Shown: positions 7,033 through 17,069, numbered from the stretch's first letter. The stretch is DNA of 64,000 bases from Salmonella enterica subsp. arizonae (GCF_008692845.1 NZ_VXJW01000008.1:62001-126000), one strand, 5' to 3'. The notes: generated from the sequence alone by a model not told the origin. Translations and numbers: made by a program.

Positions 7033-8547
7033 ATGGATACCTGGATATATCTTTCTCAGGGCTTTGCGGTGGCGATGACGCCGGAAAACCTGGTTATCGC
7101 GTTGATTGGCTGCTTCGTGGGCACTATCGTCGGTCTGCTGCCAGGACTTGGGCCGATCAACGGCGTGGCAATCTTACTGCCGCTGGCCTTTGCGTTGCAT
7201 CTGCCTGCGGAGTCCGCGCTAATCCTGCTGGCGACGGTGTACATTGGGTGTGAATATGGCGGTAGGATCTCTTCCATATTACTCAACGTCCCCGGTGATG
7301 CGGCGGCGATTATGACCGCTCTGGACGGTTACCCGATGGCGCAGCAAGGGAAAGGCGGCGTAGCGCTGTCGATTTCCGCCGTCAGCTCATTTTTCGGTTC
7401 ATTAATCGCTATCGGCGGCATCATTCTGTTCGCCCCCGCGCTGGCGCAATGGTCGCTGGCCTTTGGTCCGGCGGAATATTTCGCCTTAATGGTTTTTGCC
7501 ATCGCCTGTCTTGGCAGCATGATGGCGCAAAACCCGCTTAAATCATTTCTGGCAGCGCTAATTGGCCTGGGCCTGGCGACCGTCGGCGTAGACGCCAACA
7601 CCGGGGTTTATCGCTTTACCTTTGACAGCGTTCATCTTTCCGACGGCGTACAGTTTATCGTCGTGGTGATCGGCCTGTTCTCGGTATCAGAAATATTACT
7701 AATGCTGGAGCATACCAGCAGCGGGCAAACACTGGTTCGCAAAACAGGTCGTATGTTGTTCAACCTGAAAGAAGGCGCGCAGTGTATCGGCACGACCCTG
7801 CGTTCCTCGGTAATCGGCTTTTTTGTCGGCGTATTGCCCGGCGCCGGGGCGACTATCGCCAGCGCTATCACCTATATGACCGAGAAAAAACTCAGCGGCA
7901 ACAGCGATAGCTTCGGCAAAGGGGATATTCGCGGCGTCGCGGCGCCGGAGGCGGCGAACAACGCCTCCGCCTGCGGCTCCTTCATCCCGATGCTGACGCT
8001 GGGCGTTCCCGGTTCCGGCACCACGGCGGTGATGATGGGGGCGCTGACGCTATACAACATCACGCCAGGCCCGGCGATGTTCACCGAACAACCGGATATC
8101 GTCTGGGGACTCATCGCTGCGCTGCTGATCGCAAACGTGATGCTGCTGATCATGAATATCCCATTGATCGGTCTGTTTACCCGTATGCTCACCATTCCAC
8201 TGTGGTTCCTGGTACCCGCCATCGCCGCAGTATCGGCGGTAGGGGTATATGCGGTACACAGCACCACCTTCGATCTGGTGCTCATGGTCGCACTCGGCGT
8301 ATTGGGGTACATTTTGCGCAAAATGCACTTCCCGATGTCGCCGCTGATCCTGGGTTTCGTACTGGGTGAAATGCTGGAGCAGAACCTGCGTCGCGCGCTC
8401 TCCATCAGTAACGGCAATATGGCGATCCTGTGGCAAAGCGGCGTCGCCAAAGCCCTGCTGATCATGGCGATCATGGTCATTGTCGTGCCGCCCGTGTTAC
8501 GCCTGATCCGTAAACACAGCCGTAAACCGCAGGTTGACGCCGGTTAA
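7033..8547 (+). CDS. tctA: TctA large membrane subunit of the tricarboxylate transporter
   Basis: A polytopic protein of 504 residues with about 11-12 membrane segments. The family motif GLLPGLGPINGVA is near residues 35-47 and a second related motif, GVLPGAGATIASAIT, lies in the second half near residue 265, reflecting the internal duplication of TctA. The energy source is the proton or sodium gradient. Last gene of tctCBA; the operon ends in a REP element rather than a clear terminator. Confidence 0.94.
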   Translation: MDTWIYLSQGFAVAMTPENLVIALIGCFVGTIVGLLPGLGPINGVAILLPLAFALHLPAESALILLATVYIGCEYGGRISSILLNVPGDAAAIMTALDGYPMAQQGKGGVALSISAVSSFFGSLIAIGGIILFAPALAQWSLAFGPAEYFALMVFAIACLGSMMAQNPLKSFLAALIGLGLATVGVDANTGVYRFTFDSVHLSDGVQFIVVVIGLFSVSEILLMLEHTSSGQTLVRKTGRMLFNLKEGAQCIGTTLRSSVIGFFVGVLPGAGATIASAITYMTEKKLSGNSDSFGKGDIRGVAAPEAANNASACGSFIPMLTLGVPGSGTTAVMMGALTLYNITPGPAMFTEQPDIVWGLIAALLIANVMLLIMNIPLIGLFTRMLTIPLWFLVPAIAAVSAVGVYAVHSTTFDLVLMVALGVLGYILRKMHFPMSPLILGFVLGEMLEQNLRRALSISNGNMAILWQSGVAKALLIMAIMVIVVPPVLRLIRKHSRKPQVDAG

Positions 8548-8564
8548 TTTACGGCTGAAAAATG

Positions 8565-8615
8565 TGGCGCTTGTCCGGCCTACACGCTCATACGCCAGGC
8601 CGGACAAACCGCGTC
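8565..8615. repeat. REP palindrome after tctA
   Basis: TTGTCCGGCCT at 8571-8581 pairs with AGGCCGGACAA at 8597-8607. Extragenic, typical REP sequence and position after an operon end. Confidence 0.8.
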
Positions 8616-8804
8616 AGCATCATCTTCCGCTCCTGTCCTTATCACACCAGCCTTACTATCATCATAACCAACTGATTTTAAAATTCTTTATAAAAATGAC
8701 AGGCTATTTTTTTGCTTAACCATACTTTTCATAATGTTAAAAATTTGTTGTTTTTGATCACAACAATTAAACAAAACAGGTTATTTCATACGCGTTCCTG
8801 GAAA

Positions 8805-8817
8805 ATGTCGATATTTT
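8805..8817 (+). promoter_or_regulatory. Candidate CsiR half-site upstream of glaH
   Basis: ATGT, five bases, TTTT. I recall TTGT-N5-TTTT and ATGT-N5-TTTT as sites described for CsiR at the E. coli glaH promoter. It lies 67-79 bases upstream of the glaH start. The motif is short and AT-rich, so chance occurrence is possible. Confidence 0.3.
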
Positions 8818-8883
8818 TAATTTATGGCTACGAAATGAGCATCGCCATGTCTCCCTGACTATCTACCGAGAGGAATGATTCTG

Positions 8884-9861
8884 ATGAATGCACTGACTGC
8901 CGTAAAAGCGAACACCGATGATTTAGCCCAACGCCATGCTGGTTTCACCCTTGCCCCTTCGGCGCAGTCGCCGCGCCTGCTGGCGTTGACGTTTACGGCG
9001 GATACCACGACGCAATTTCTCCACCAGGTTGCGCAATGGCCAGTGCAGGCGCTGGAATACAAATCCTTCTTACGTTTTAAAATCGGCAAGATCCTCGACG
9101 ATCTGTGTGGCAATCAACTACAACCGCTGCTGATCAAAACGCTACTTAACCGTGCGGAAGGCGCTCTGTTGATCAACGCCGAAGGGATCGATGATGTCGC
9201 GCAGGCAGAAGAGATGGTCAAACTGGCGACAGCGGTGGCGCATCTTATTGGCCGCTCCAACTACGATGCGATGAGCGGCCAGTACTACGCGCGTTTCGTG
9301 GTAAAAAACGTAGACAACTCCGACAGTTATCTACGCCAGCCCCACCGCGTTATGGAACTGCACAACGACGGTACCTATGTTGAGGAGGCGACCGACTACG
9401 TGCTGATGATGAAAATCGACGAACAACATATGGAAGGCGGTAACTCGCTGCTGCTGCACCTTGATGACTGGGAACATCTTGAATCGTTTTTTACCCATCC
9501 GTTGGCGCGCCGCGTCATGCGCTGGGCGGCACCGCCAAGTAAAAACGTTAGCCATGACGCCTGGCATCCAGTGTTTGATGTCGACCAACAAGGCCGCCCG
9601 GTCATGCGTTATATCGACCAGTTCGTCCAGCCAAAAGACTTTGAAGAAGGCGTCTGGCTCAGCGAGCTTTCAGACGCGCTGGAAACTAGTCAAAACATCC
9701 TCTCCGTTCCGGTACCGGTAGGCAAATTCCTGTTGATTAACAATCTGTTCTGGCTGCATGGACGCGATCGTTTTACGCCGCATCCTGACTTGCGTCGCGA
9801 GCTGATGCGCCAGCGCGGTTACTTCGCCTACGCCGCCAGCCATTATCAAACTCACCAATAA
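8884..9861 (+). CDS. glaH: GlaH (CsiD), glutarate 2-hydroxylase
   Basis: An Fe(II)/2-oxoglutarate-dependent dioxygenase that hydroxylates glutarate to L-2-hydroxyglutarate in lysine breakdown. The iron ligands are His160 and Asp162 (ELHNDGT) and His292 (LHGRDRF), at the same numbers as in the E. coli protein of 325 residues. I start at the ATG at 8884 because GAGAGGA at 8868-8874 is correctly spaced for it, while the upstream ATG at 8875 directly abuts that site. It heads glaH-lhgO-gabDTP-csiR; the stationary-phase and carbon-starvation promoter is upstream. Confidence 0.95.
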   Translation: MNALTAVKANTDDLAQRHAGFTLAPSAQSPRLLALTFTADTTTQFLHQVAQWPVQALEYKSFLRFKIGKILDDLCGNQLQPLLIKTLLNRAEGALLINAEGIDDVAQAEEMVKLATAVAHLIGRSNYDAMSGQYYARFVVKNVDNSDSYLRQPHRVMELHNDGTYVEEATDYVLMMKIDEQHMEGGNSLLLHLDDWEHLESFFTHPLARRVMRWAAPPSKNVSHDAWHPVFDVDQQGRPVMRYIDQFVQPKDFEEGVWLSELSDALETSQNILSVPVPVGKFLLINNLFWLHGRDRFTPHPDLRRELMRQRGYFAYAASHYQTHQ

Positions 9862-9886
9862 GCGCCACGGCGAAGGAATTACGCGG

Positions 9887-11155
9887 ATGTATGATTTTGT
9901 GATTATCGGCGGCGGCATTATCGGCATGTCGACCGCCATGCAACTTATTGATGTCTACCCGGACGCGCGCATCGCGTTGCTGGAAAAAGAGTCCGCGCCA
10001 GCCTGCCACCAGACCGGGCATAACAGTGGCGTGATCCATGCCGGGGTGTACTACACGCCCGGCAGCCTCAAAGCGCGGTTTTGTCTGGCAGGCAATCAGG
10101 CGACCAAAACCTTTTGCGATCAAAACAACATCCGCTACGACACCTGCGGCAAAATGTTGGTCGCCACCTCGGAGCTGGAAATGGCGCGGATGCGCGCGCT
10201 ATGGGAGCGGACGGCGGCCAACGGCTTAGAGCGCGAGTGGTTAAGCGCGGCGGAGCTGCGTGAACGCGAACCCAATATCATTGGCCTGGGCGGGATTTTT
10301 GTCCCTTCCAGCGGGATTGTCAGCTATCGCGATGTCGCGACGGCCATGGCGAACCGCTTTCAGGCCAACGGCGGCGAGATCATCTACCATGCCGAGGTCA
10401 GCGCGCTAACAGAACATGCCGCTGGCGTTGTCATTCACACCTCGCAAGGCCGGGAAATCGAAACCGCTACGCTTATCGGCTGTGCAGGACTGATGGCGGA
10501 TCGGCTGGTCAAAATGCTGGGCGTGGAGCCCGGTTTTATTATCTGCCCTTTCCGCGGCGAGTACTTTCGTCTGGCCCCGCGACACAACCGGATCGTTAAC
10601 CATTTGATCTACCCGATCCCCGATCCGGCAATGCCGTTTCTCGGCGTCCATCTTACCCGCATGATCGATGGCAGCATCACGGTCGGGCCGAATGCGGTGC
10701 TGGCGCTTAAACGCGAAGGCTACCGTAAGCGCGACGTTTCCTTCACCGACACCTTTGAGATTTTCCGCTCCGCCGGCATTCGCCGCGTACTGCAAAATCA
10801 TCTGCTTTCCGGACTGGGCGAGATGAAAAACTCGCTGTGTAAAAGCGGCTATTTGCGGCGAGTACAAAAGTATTGTCCCAGCCTGACCGTCAACGATCTC
10901 CAGCCCTGGCCGGCAGGCGTGCGGGCGCAGGCGGTTTCGCCGGACGGCAAACTGATTGATGATTTTCTGTTTGTCACGACGCCGCGTTCCATTCACACCT
11001 GTAACGCCCCCTCCCCGGCGGCGACATCAGCGATACCTATCGGCGCGCATATCGTCAGCAAAGTTCAGGCGCTACGCGCAAGCCAGAGCAACCCCGGACG
11101 TACGCTGCGTGCGGCACGCAGCGTGGACGCATTACACGCCGCATTTACCCGTTAA
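9887..11155 (+). CDS. lhgO: LhgO, L-2-hydroxyglutarate dehydrogenase/oxidase
   Basis: An FAD enzyme of 422 residues (DAO family) that oxidises L-2-hydroxyglutarate from GlaH to 2-oxoglutarate, passing electrons to the quinone pool. The dinucleotide-binding motif GGGIIGMSTA is at residues 7-16, followed by the conserved HNSGVIHAG near residues 44-52. A GAAGGA element precedes the ATG. It is 25 bases downstream of glaH and 21 upstream of gabD, so cotranscription is likely. Formerly ygaF. Confidence 0.94.
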   Translation: MYDFVIIGGGIIGMSTAMQLIDVYPDARIALLEKESAPACHQTGHNSGVIHAGVYYTPGSLKARFCLAGNQATKTFCDQNNIRYDTCGKMLVATSELEMARMRALWERTAANGLEREWLSAAELREREPNIIGLGGIFVPSSGIVSYRDVATAMANRFQANGGEIIYHAEVSALTEHAAGVVIHTSQGREIETATLIGCAGLMADRLVKMLGVEPGFIICPFRGEYFRLAPRHNRIVNHLIYPIPDPAMPFLGVHLTRMIDGSITVGPNAVLALKREGYRKRDVSFTDTFEIFRSAGIRRVLQNHLLSGLGEMKNSLCKSGYLRRVQKYCPSLTVNDLQPWPAGVRAQAVSPDGKLIDDFLFVTTPRSIHTCNAPSPAATSAIPIGAHIVSKVQALRASQSNPGRTLRAARSVDALHAAFTR

Positions 11156-11176
11156 CCCTTCAGACAGGAAGCAATT

Positions 11177-12625
11177 ATGCAACTTAACGACTCTACCCTG
11201 TTCCGCCAGCAGGCCTTTATCGATGGCGACTGGCGCGACGCGCGCAGCGGCGATGTCATCCCCGTTAGCAACCCCGCCAACGGGAAACCGCTTGGCAATG
11301 TGCCCAAAATGGGGGCGGAAGAGGCTCGCGACGCTATCGACGCCGCCAATCGCGCCCTGCCCGCCTGGCGCGCGCTCACCGCCAAAGAGCGAGCCAATAT
11401 CCTGCGTCGCTGGTTCAATCTGATGATGGAACATCAAGACGATTTGGCGCGTCTGATGACGCTGGAACAGGGTAAACCGCTGGCGGAAGCGAAAGGCGAA
11501 ATTAGCTATGCCGCCTCGTTTATTGAATGGTTCGCCGAAGAGGGGAAGCGTATCTATGGCGACACGATTCCAGGTCATCAGGCCGATAAACGGCTGCTGG
11601 TGATTAAACAGCCTATCGGCGTTACCGCCGCGATTACCCCGTGGAACTTTCCCTCGGCAATGATCACCCGTAAAGCCGGCCCCGCGCTGGCCGCAGGCTG
11701 CACAATGGTACTCAAACCCGCCAGCCAGACGCCGTTTTCCGCGCTGGCGCTGGCGGAACTGGCCCAGCGCGCCGGAATTCCCGCAGGCGTATTTAACGTC
11801 ATTACCGGTTCGGCAGGCGATATCGGCGGCGAGCTGACCAGCAACCCGCTGGTACGCAAACTGTCGTTTACCGGCTCGACGGAGATTGGCCGCCAGCTAA
11901 TGGAACAATGCGCCAAAGACATTAAAAAAGTATCGCTGGAGTTGGGCGGCAATGCGCCGTTTATCGTCTTTGACGATGCCGATCTGGATAAAGCCGTCGA
12001 GGGCGCGCTGGCTTCGAAGTTTCGTAACGCCGGGCAGACCTGTGTCTGCGCCAATAGATTGTATGTTCAGGACGGCGTTTACGATCGTTTTGCGGAAAAA
12101 CTCAACCAGGCGGTAAGTAAGCTCGCGGTCGGCGACGGCCTGCAAGCCGACGTCGCTATCGGGCCGCTGATTGATGAAAAAGCCGTTGCGAAAGTCCAGG
12201 AGCATATCGCCGACGCGCTGGAAAAAGGCGCCCGCATCATTACAGGCGGTGAAGCGCACAAGTTAGGCGGCAACTTCTTTCAACCGACCATTCTGGCGGA
12301 CGTCCCTGATAACGCGAAAGTCGCCAAAGAGGAGACATTCGGGCCGCTCGCGCCCCTGTTCCGCTTCAGCGACGAGGCGGAGGTCATCAGGCAGGCTAAC
12401 GACACCGAATTCGGCCTGGCGGCCTATTTTTACGCCCGCGATTTAAGCCGGGTTTTCCGCATCGGCGAAGCGCTGGAATACGGCATCGTCGGCATTAATA
12501 CCGGCATTATCTCTAACGAAGTCGCCCCTTTCGGCGGAATCAAAGCCTCCGGCTTAGGTCGTGAAGGTTCCAAATACGGCATCGAAGACTATCTGGAAAT
12601 CAAGTACATGTGTATCGGCCTTTAA
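11177..12625 (+). CDS. gabD: GabD, NADP+-dependent succinate-semialdehyde dehydrogenase
   Basis: An aldehyde dehydrogenase of 482 residues, the same length as E. coli GabD. Family motifs are present: TPWNFPSAM for cofactor binding, LSFTGSTEIG, the catalytic Glu in SLELGGNAP near residue 254, and the catalytic Cys in GQTCVCANR near residue 288. It converts succinate semialdehyde from GabT to succinate. AGACAGGAAG precedes the start. gabT begins 14 bases after the stop. Confidence 0.96.
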   Translation: MQLNDSTLFRQQAFIDGDWRDARSGDVIPVSNPANGKPLGNVPKMGAEEARDAIDAANRALPAWRALTAKERANILRRWFNLMMEHQDDLARLMTLEQGKPLAEAKGEISYAASFIEWFAEEGKRIYGDTIPGHQADKRLLVIKQPIGVTAAITPWNFPSAMITRKAGPALAAGCTMVLKPASQTPFSALALAELAQRAGIPAGVFNVITGSAGDIGGELTSNPLVRKLSFTGSTEIGRQLMEQCAKDIKKVSLELGGNAPFIVFDDADLDKAVEGALASKFRNAGQTCVCANRLYVQDGVYDRFAEKLNQAVSKLAVGDGLQADVAIGPLIDEKAVAKVQEHIADALEKGARIITGGEAHKLGGNFFQPTILADVPDNAKVAKEETFGPLAPLFRFSDEAEVIRQANDTEFGLAAYFYARDLSRVFRIGEALEYGIVGINTGIISNEVAPFGGIKASGLGREGSKYGIEDYLEIKYMCIGL

Positions 12626-12639
12626 CAGGAGTGTCGCGA

Positions 12640-13923
12640 ATGAATACCAATAAAGCATTAATGCAGCGCCGTCATAACGCCGTTCCCCGCGGCGTGGGTC
12701 AGATTCACCCTATTTTCGCCGAGCGGGCGGAAAATTGTCGAGTCTGGGATGTTGAAGGCCGCGAGTATCTCGATTTCGCGGGCGGCATCGCCGTTCTGAA
12801 CACCGGCCATTTACATCCAGGCATTGTTTCAGCGGTTGAAGCGCAATTGAAGAAACTGTCGCATACCTGTTTTCAGGTGCTGGCCTATGAACCGTACCTG
12901 GCGCTGTGCGAACGCATGAATCAGAAAGTGCCAGGCGATTTTGCCAAAAAAACGCTGCTGGTCACGACCGGTTCCGAAGCGGTTGAAAACGCGGTGAAAA
13001 TCGCCCGCGCGGCAACCAAACGCAGCGGCGCTATCGCTTTTAGCGGCGCTTATCACGGTCGTACCCACTACACGCTCTCTCTGACCGGGAAAGTAAATCC
13101 TTACTCCGCTGGCATGGGGTTGATGCCGGGCCATGTCTACCGTGCGCTTTATCCTTGCCCGTTGCATGGCATCAGCGACGACGACGCGATCGCCAGTATT
13201 GAGCGTATCTTTAAAAATGATGCCGCGCCGGAAGATATCGCCGCCATTATTATTGAGCCGGTGCAGGGCGAAGGCGGATTTTACGCCGCCTCTCCCGCGT
13301 TTATGCAGCGTCTGCGCGCGCTATGCGACCAACACGGCATTATGCTGATCGCCGACGAGGTGCAAAGCGGTGCGGGGCGTACCGGTACGCTATTCGCCAT
13401 GGAACAGATGGGCGTAGCGGCAGATATCACCACTTTTGCAAAATCAATCGCCGGCGGCTTTCCGCTGGCAGGCGTCACCGGTCGGGCGGAAGTGATGGAT
13501 GCCATCGCGCCGGGCGGTCTCGGCGGCACCTATGCAGGAAACCCAATTGCCTGCGCCGCCGCGCTGGCGGTACTGGACATTTTCGAGCACGAAAATCTGC
13601 TGCAAAAGGCGAATACGCTTGGCAAAACGCTACGTGATGGTCTGATGGAAATAGCGGAAACGCACCGTGAGATCGGCGACGTTCGCGGACTGGGCGCCAT
13701 GATCGCCATTGAGCTGTTCGAAAATGGCGACCCCGGCAAACCGAACGCGACACTGACCGCCGATATTGTGGCCCGCGCTCGCGATAAAGGGTTAATTCTG
13801 CTGTCCTGCGGTCCTTACTACAACATCCTGCGCATCCTCGTTCCACTCACCATTGACGCCTCGCAGATTCGGCAAGGTCTGGAGATTATCGCCCAGTGTT
13901 TTGATGAGGCGAAACAAGCGTAA
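12640..13923 (+). CDS. gabT: GabT, 4-aminobutyrate aminotransferase
   Basis: A class III PLP-dependent aminotransferase of 427 residues. It transfers the amino group of GABA (or 5-aminovalerate) to 2-oxoglutarate, giving succinate semialdehyde (or glutarate semialdehyde). The PLP lysine is in TFAKSIAGGF near residue 268, with GSEAVENA and the IADEVQSGAGRTG active-site stretch upstream. A longer in-frame start at 12610 would overlap gabD; the ATG at 12640 has AACAGGAG upstream and gives the family N-terminus MNTNK. It is followed by a REP pair before gabP. Confidence 0.96.
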   Translation: MNTNKALMQRRHNAVPRGVGQIHPIFAERAENCRVWDVEGREYLDFAGGIAVLNTGHLHPGIVSAVEAQLKKLSHTCFQVLAYEPYLALCERMNQKVPGDFAKKTLLVTTGSEAVENAVKIARAATKRSGAIAFSGAYHGRTHYTLSLTGKVNPYSAGMGLMPGHVYRALYPCPLHGISDDDAIASIERIFKNDAAPEDIAAIIIEPVQGEGGFYAASPAFMQRLRALCDQHGIMLIADEVQSGAGRTGTLFAMEQMGVAADITTFAKSIAGGFPLAGVTGRAEVMDAIAPGGLGGTYAGNPIACAAALAVLDIFEHENLLQKANTLGKTLRDGLMEIAETHREIGDVRGLGAMIAIELFENGDPGKPNATLTADIVARARDKGLILLSCGPYYNILRILVPLTIDASQIRQGLEIIAQCFDEAKQA

Positions 13924-13936
13924 TGTCCAATAAGCA

Positions 13937-14022
13937 GCGTCGGATGGCGACGTAAATGTCTTACTCGGCCTACAAAAACCGTTCCGATTGTAGGCCGAAT
14001 AAGCGAGGCGCCATCCGGTAAA
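13937..14022. repeat. Paired REP (BIME) between gabT and gabP
   Basis: Two inverted REP units; TCGGCCTACAA at about 13965-13975 pairs with TTGTAGGCCGA at about 13989-13999, flanked by CGGATGGCG and CGCCATCCGG. It sits inside the gab operon and may modulate expression of gabP relative to gabDT. Confidence 0.85.
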
Positions 14023-14052
14023 CGAGCGCAATAACAATAAAGAGGTTTTAGG

Positions 14053-15453
14053 ATGGGGCAATTGTCAGAATCACATGCATTAGGGGGCGGGCTGAAATCA
14101 CGCCACGTCACCATGTTATCGATCGCCGGCGTGATCGGCGCCAGTCTGTTTGTCGGTTCCAGCGTGGCGATTGCGGAGGCCGGTCCTGCGGTACTGCTGG
14201 CCTATCTGTTCGCGGGGCTTTTGGTCGTCATGATTATGCGGATGCTGGCTGAAATGGCCGTCGCCACGCCGGATACCGGCTCTTTTTCCACCTATGCGGA
14301 TAAAGCTATCGGCCCTTGGGCCGGATATACCATCGGCTGGTTATACTGGTGGTTTTGGGTGCTGGTTATTCCACTGGAGGCCAATATTGCCGCCATTATC
14401 CTCAATTCATGGATATCAGGTATTCCGGTCTGGCTATTTTCATTAGTGATTACGCTTGCCCTAACCGGAAGCAATTTATTGAGCGTCAAAAATTACGGCG
14501 AATTCGAATTCTGGCTGGCGCTGTGTAAAGTGATTGCTATTCTGGCGTTTATCGCGCTGGGCGCGGCGGCGATTAGCGGTTTTTATCCTTATGCCGAAGT
14601 AAGCGGCATCTCCCGGCTATGGGCTCACGGCGGTTTTATGCCTAACGGCTTTGGCGCGGTGTTAAGCGCCATGCTGATCACCATGTTCTCTTTTATGGGC
14701 GCGGAGATCGTCACCATTGCCGCCGCAGAATCCGATACGCCGGATAAACATATCGTACGCGCCACCAATTCTGTGATCTGGCGAATTTCCATCTTTTACC
14801 TGTGTTCCATTTTTGTGGTGGTAGCGTTGATCCCGTGGAATATGCCGGGCCTGAAAAGCGCAGGCTCATACCGTTCGGTACTGGAGCTGCTTCACATTCC
14901 GCACGCGAAATTTATTATGGACTGCGTGATTTTGTTGTCGGTAACCAGTTGCCTGAACTCCGCATTGTATACCGCGTCCCGGATGCTCTATTCCCTTAGC
15001 CGCCGTGGCGATGCGCCTGCGGTGATGGGAAAAACTAACCGTAGCAAAACGCCCTGGGTGGCGGTTCTACTCTCTACCGGCGCGGCGTTTTTAACTGTTA
15101 TCGTCAATTATTACGCTCCGGCGAAAGTGTTTAAGTTTCTTATCGACAGTTCCGGCGCCATCGCTCTGCTGGTCTATCTGGTGATTGCGGTTTCACAATT
15201 GCGGATGCGTAAAATTTTGCTGGCGCAGGGCGGAGAAATTAAGCTGAAAATGTGGCTCTATCCGTGGCTCACCTGGCTGGTTATCGGCTTTATCTGCTTT
15301 GTCCTGGTGGTAATGCTATTTCGACCGGCACAGCAATTAGAAGTCATTTCGACGGGGCTGTTAGGGCTGGGAATCATCTGTACCGTGCCCATTATGTCTC
15401 GCTGGAAGAAACGAATAAGGTGGCCAAAAGCCCCCTTGCAAAACCTACGTTAG
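14053..15453 (+). CDS. gabP: GabP, GABA permease
   Basis: A 466-residue amino acid permease of the APC superfamily with twelve predicted membrane segments. The opening MLSIAGVIGASLFVGS (about residues 18-33) is the family substrate/sodium-site helix, and the amphipathic stretch SRRGDAPAVMGKTNRSKTP near residues 315-333 is typical. It imports GABA with protons. The start has an AGAGG element. It is separated from gabT by a REP pair and from csiR by 43 bases. Confidence 0.95.
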   Translation: MGQLSESHALGGGLKSRHVTMLSIAGVIGASLFVGSSVAIAEAGPAVLLAYLFAGLLVVMIMRMLAEMAVATPDTGSFSTYADKAIGPWAGYTIGWLYWWFWVLVIPLEANIAAIILNSWISGIPVWLFSLVITLALTGSNLLSVKNYGEFEFWLALCKVIAILAFIALGAAAISGFYPYAEVSGISRLWAHGGFMPNGFGAVLSAMLITMFSFMGAEIVTIAAAESDTPDKHIVRATNSVIWRISIFYLCSIFVVVALIPWNMPGLKSAGSYRSVLELLHIPHAKFIMDCVILLSVTSCLNSALYTASRMLYSLSRRGDAPAVMGKTNRSKTPWVAVLLSTGAAFLTVIVNYYAPAKVFKFLIDSSGAIALLVYLVIAVSQLRMRKILLAQGGEIKLKMWLYPWLTWLVIGFICFVLVVMLFRPAQQLEVISTGLLGLGIICTVPIMSRWKKRIRWPKAPLQNLR

Positions 15454-15496
15454 CGTTATGCCCGGCGCCAGCCGGGATGCTTCTCAGGAGAAAAAG

Positions 15497-16189
15497 ATGA
15501 CCGCGCTTTCCCAACCGACGGCCATAGATGGATATCGCTGGCTTAAAAATGACATTATTCGCGGGACTTATCAGCCGGATGAAAAACTGCGGATGAGTTT
15601 ATTAACCTCCCGCTATGCGCTCGGCGTAGGACCGCTACGCGAGGCGCTGTCACAACTGGTGGCGGAACGGCTGGTCACCGTGGTGAATCAAAAAGGCTAT
15701 CGTGTGGCGTCCATGTCAGAGATGGAACTTCTCGATATTTTTGACGCGCGCGCCAATATGGAAGCAATGCTGGTGCATCTGGCGATTGAACGCGGCGATG
15801 ATGCGTGGGAGGCGGAGATCCTGGCGCGAGCGCATATGCTCAGTAAACTGGAAGCCAGCGATGCCAGTGAACATATGCTCGATGAATGGGATCAGCGCCA
15901 CCAGGCGTTTCATTCCGCAATTGTCGCCGGTTGCGGCTCCCACTACCTGCTACAGATGCGCGAACGGTTATTCGATCTGGCGGCGCGCTACCGCTTTATT
16001 TGGTTACGTGAAACCGTCCTGTCTGTCGAGATGCTGGAAGATAAACATATCCAGCATCACACGCTGACAGAAGCGATTCTGGCGCGCGAGGCGGCACGCG
16101 CCAGCGAGTTAATGCGTCAGCATTTGCTGACGCCGATTCCCATTATTCGTCAGGCGATGACGGGAAAAATGAAGCCAGGAGCGGCCTGA
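15497..16189 (+). CDS. csiR: CsiR (GabC), GntR-family repressor of the glaH-gab operon
   Basis: A regulator of 230 residues with an N-terminal GntR winged helix (motif GVGPLREALSQLVAERLV about residues 41-58) and a C-terminal FCD ligand domain with conserved Asp and His residues (FDARANMEAM; HQAFHSAIV). The ATG at 15497 follows CAGGAG by 6 bases; the ATG at 15458 lacks one. In E. coli the protein represses glaH and releases DNA on binding glutarate. It is last in the operon and ends 6 bases from the convergent kbp gene. Confidence 0.94.
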   Translation: MTALSQPTAIDGYRWLKNDIIRGTYQPDEKLRMSLLTSRYALGVGPLREALSQLVAERLVTVVNQKGYRVASMSEMELLDIFDARANMEAMLVHLAIERGDDAWEAEILARAHMLSKLEASDASEHMLDEWDQRHQAFHSAIVAGCGSHYLLQMRERLFDLAARYRFIWLRETVLSVEMLEDKHIQHHTLTEAILAREAARASELMRQHLLTPIPIIRQAMTGKMKPGAA

Positions 16190-16195
16190 TAGTGA

Positions 16196-16645
16196 TTATT
16201 CTTCAGGAATACGCAGCACTTGTCCCGGATATATTTTTTCCGGGCTTTTCAGCATCGGTTTATTTGCCTCGAAAATTTTATTATACAAATTGGCGTTACC
16301 ATACACTTGCTTTGAAATAGCGCTCAGGGTGTCGCCTGATTTTACGGTATAAAACTGACTTTCAGCCGCGGGCGTCGTAGTTTTAACCTGATCGTCAACG
16401 CTGCTAATCCCGGCGATATTCCCCACGGCAACCAGAATTTTTTCTTTTGCCTCCTGACTAAGCCCATCCCCCGTGACTGTCGCTTTTCCATCGGCAATCT
16501 GCACATTTACTTTGTCAGCGTCTGGTATCCCCGTTTTATTTAAATGCTCCTGGACTTTTTTAGCCTGTTCGTCCTTATCATGATTAGCAGTTACCGCGTC
16601 CCAGAGTTTTTCACCTGCATCTTTTACAAAATTGAAGAGCCCCAT
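16196..16645 (-). CDS. kbp: Kbp (YgaU), potassium-binding BON-LysM protein
   Basis: A cytoplasmic protein of 149 residues with an N-terminal BON domain (about 25-90) and a C-terminal LysM domain ([18 protein letters not shown] from about residue 98). The E. coli protein binds K+ and is osmotically and sigma-S induced. I start at [11 protein letters not shown]; an upstream in-frame start would add ten residues not seen in the family. It converges on csiR with a 6-base gap and no visible terminator between them. Confidence 0.93.
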   Translation of the reverse strand: MGLFNFVKDAGEKLWDAVTANHDKDEQAKKVQEHLNKTGIPDADKVNVQIADGKATVTGDGLSQEAKEKILVAVGNIAGISSVDDQVKTTTPAAESQFYTVKSGDTLSAISKQVYGNANLYNKIFEANKPMLKSPEKIYPGQVLRIPEE

Positions 16646-16744
16646 ATTCACCTCGCTTGTTAAAAATACACTCAAAGAAAAGTGTAGCAGAGAGAATGAG
16701 GTTATCCTGATAAGCGGCGCTTATGCACCGCCAGTGACAGATAA

Positions 16745-16903
16745 TTAATGACGCATCTGAACCCAAAACGCGTGGATAAGCCCCGGAATATATCCGAGTA
16801 ATGTCAGCAGGATATTAAGGATAAATGCCCAACCGAACCCTTTTCCTAAAAAGACGCCGAGGGGAGGCAAAATAATCGTAAACACAATTCTCCAGAATCC
16901 CAT
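16745..16903 (-). CDS. yqaE: YqaE, small PMP3-family membrane protein
   Basis: A 52-residue UPF0057/PMP3 protein, too short for many gene finders. The sequence starts MGFWRIV, has the family motif ILPPLGVFLG at about 11-20, and ends FWVQMRH, with two membrane segments. Related plant and yeast proteins act in salt tolerance; the bacterial role is not settled. It lies between kbp and the divergent ygaV. Confidence 0.93.
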   Translation of the reverse strand: MGFWRIVFTIILPPLGVFLGKGFGWAFILNILLTLLGYIPGLIHAFWVQMRH

Positions 16904-17053
16904 ATACACTCCATATAAATATAAGCAAAATTAGTCATTGTTTAAAAAGACATTTTATCTGTAAGCATAGCCAGTTTATCTGAGCCTGCCAGTCACGCCT
17001 CGCGCTTTTACCCTCCTTTACGCTCTTTACGCTGGCATTGGGTTGACGTTTAT

Positions 17054-17069
17054 TTTAGAATTATCTAAA
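17054..17069. promoter_or_regulatory. Dyad upstream of ygaV, candidate YgaV operator
   Basis: TTTAGA, four bases, TCTAAA forms a perfect dyad 23 bases before the ygaV start, with another TTTAGA half 2 bases further on. ArsR-family regulators commonly bind such dyads in their own promoters, and YgaV autoregulation is reported for E. coli. Confidence 0.5.

Larger units (their letters stand above)
8548..8883. other. tctA to glaH intergenic region
   Basis: About 336 bases. The first part holds a REP palindrome. The second part is AT-rich and is the glaH promoter region: a half-site TGATCACA at 8755-8762 resembles part of a CRP site (glaH is known to depend on CRP and sigma-S in E. coli), and ATGT-N5-TTTT at 8805-8817 fits a CsiR-like half-site. 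I see no gene. Confidence 0.5.

Noticed and set aside
8745-8768. CRP site in the glaH promoter
   Set aside because: Only one good half (TGATCACA) is visible; the other half does not fit TGTGA at the right spacing, so I left it as a comment.
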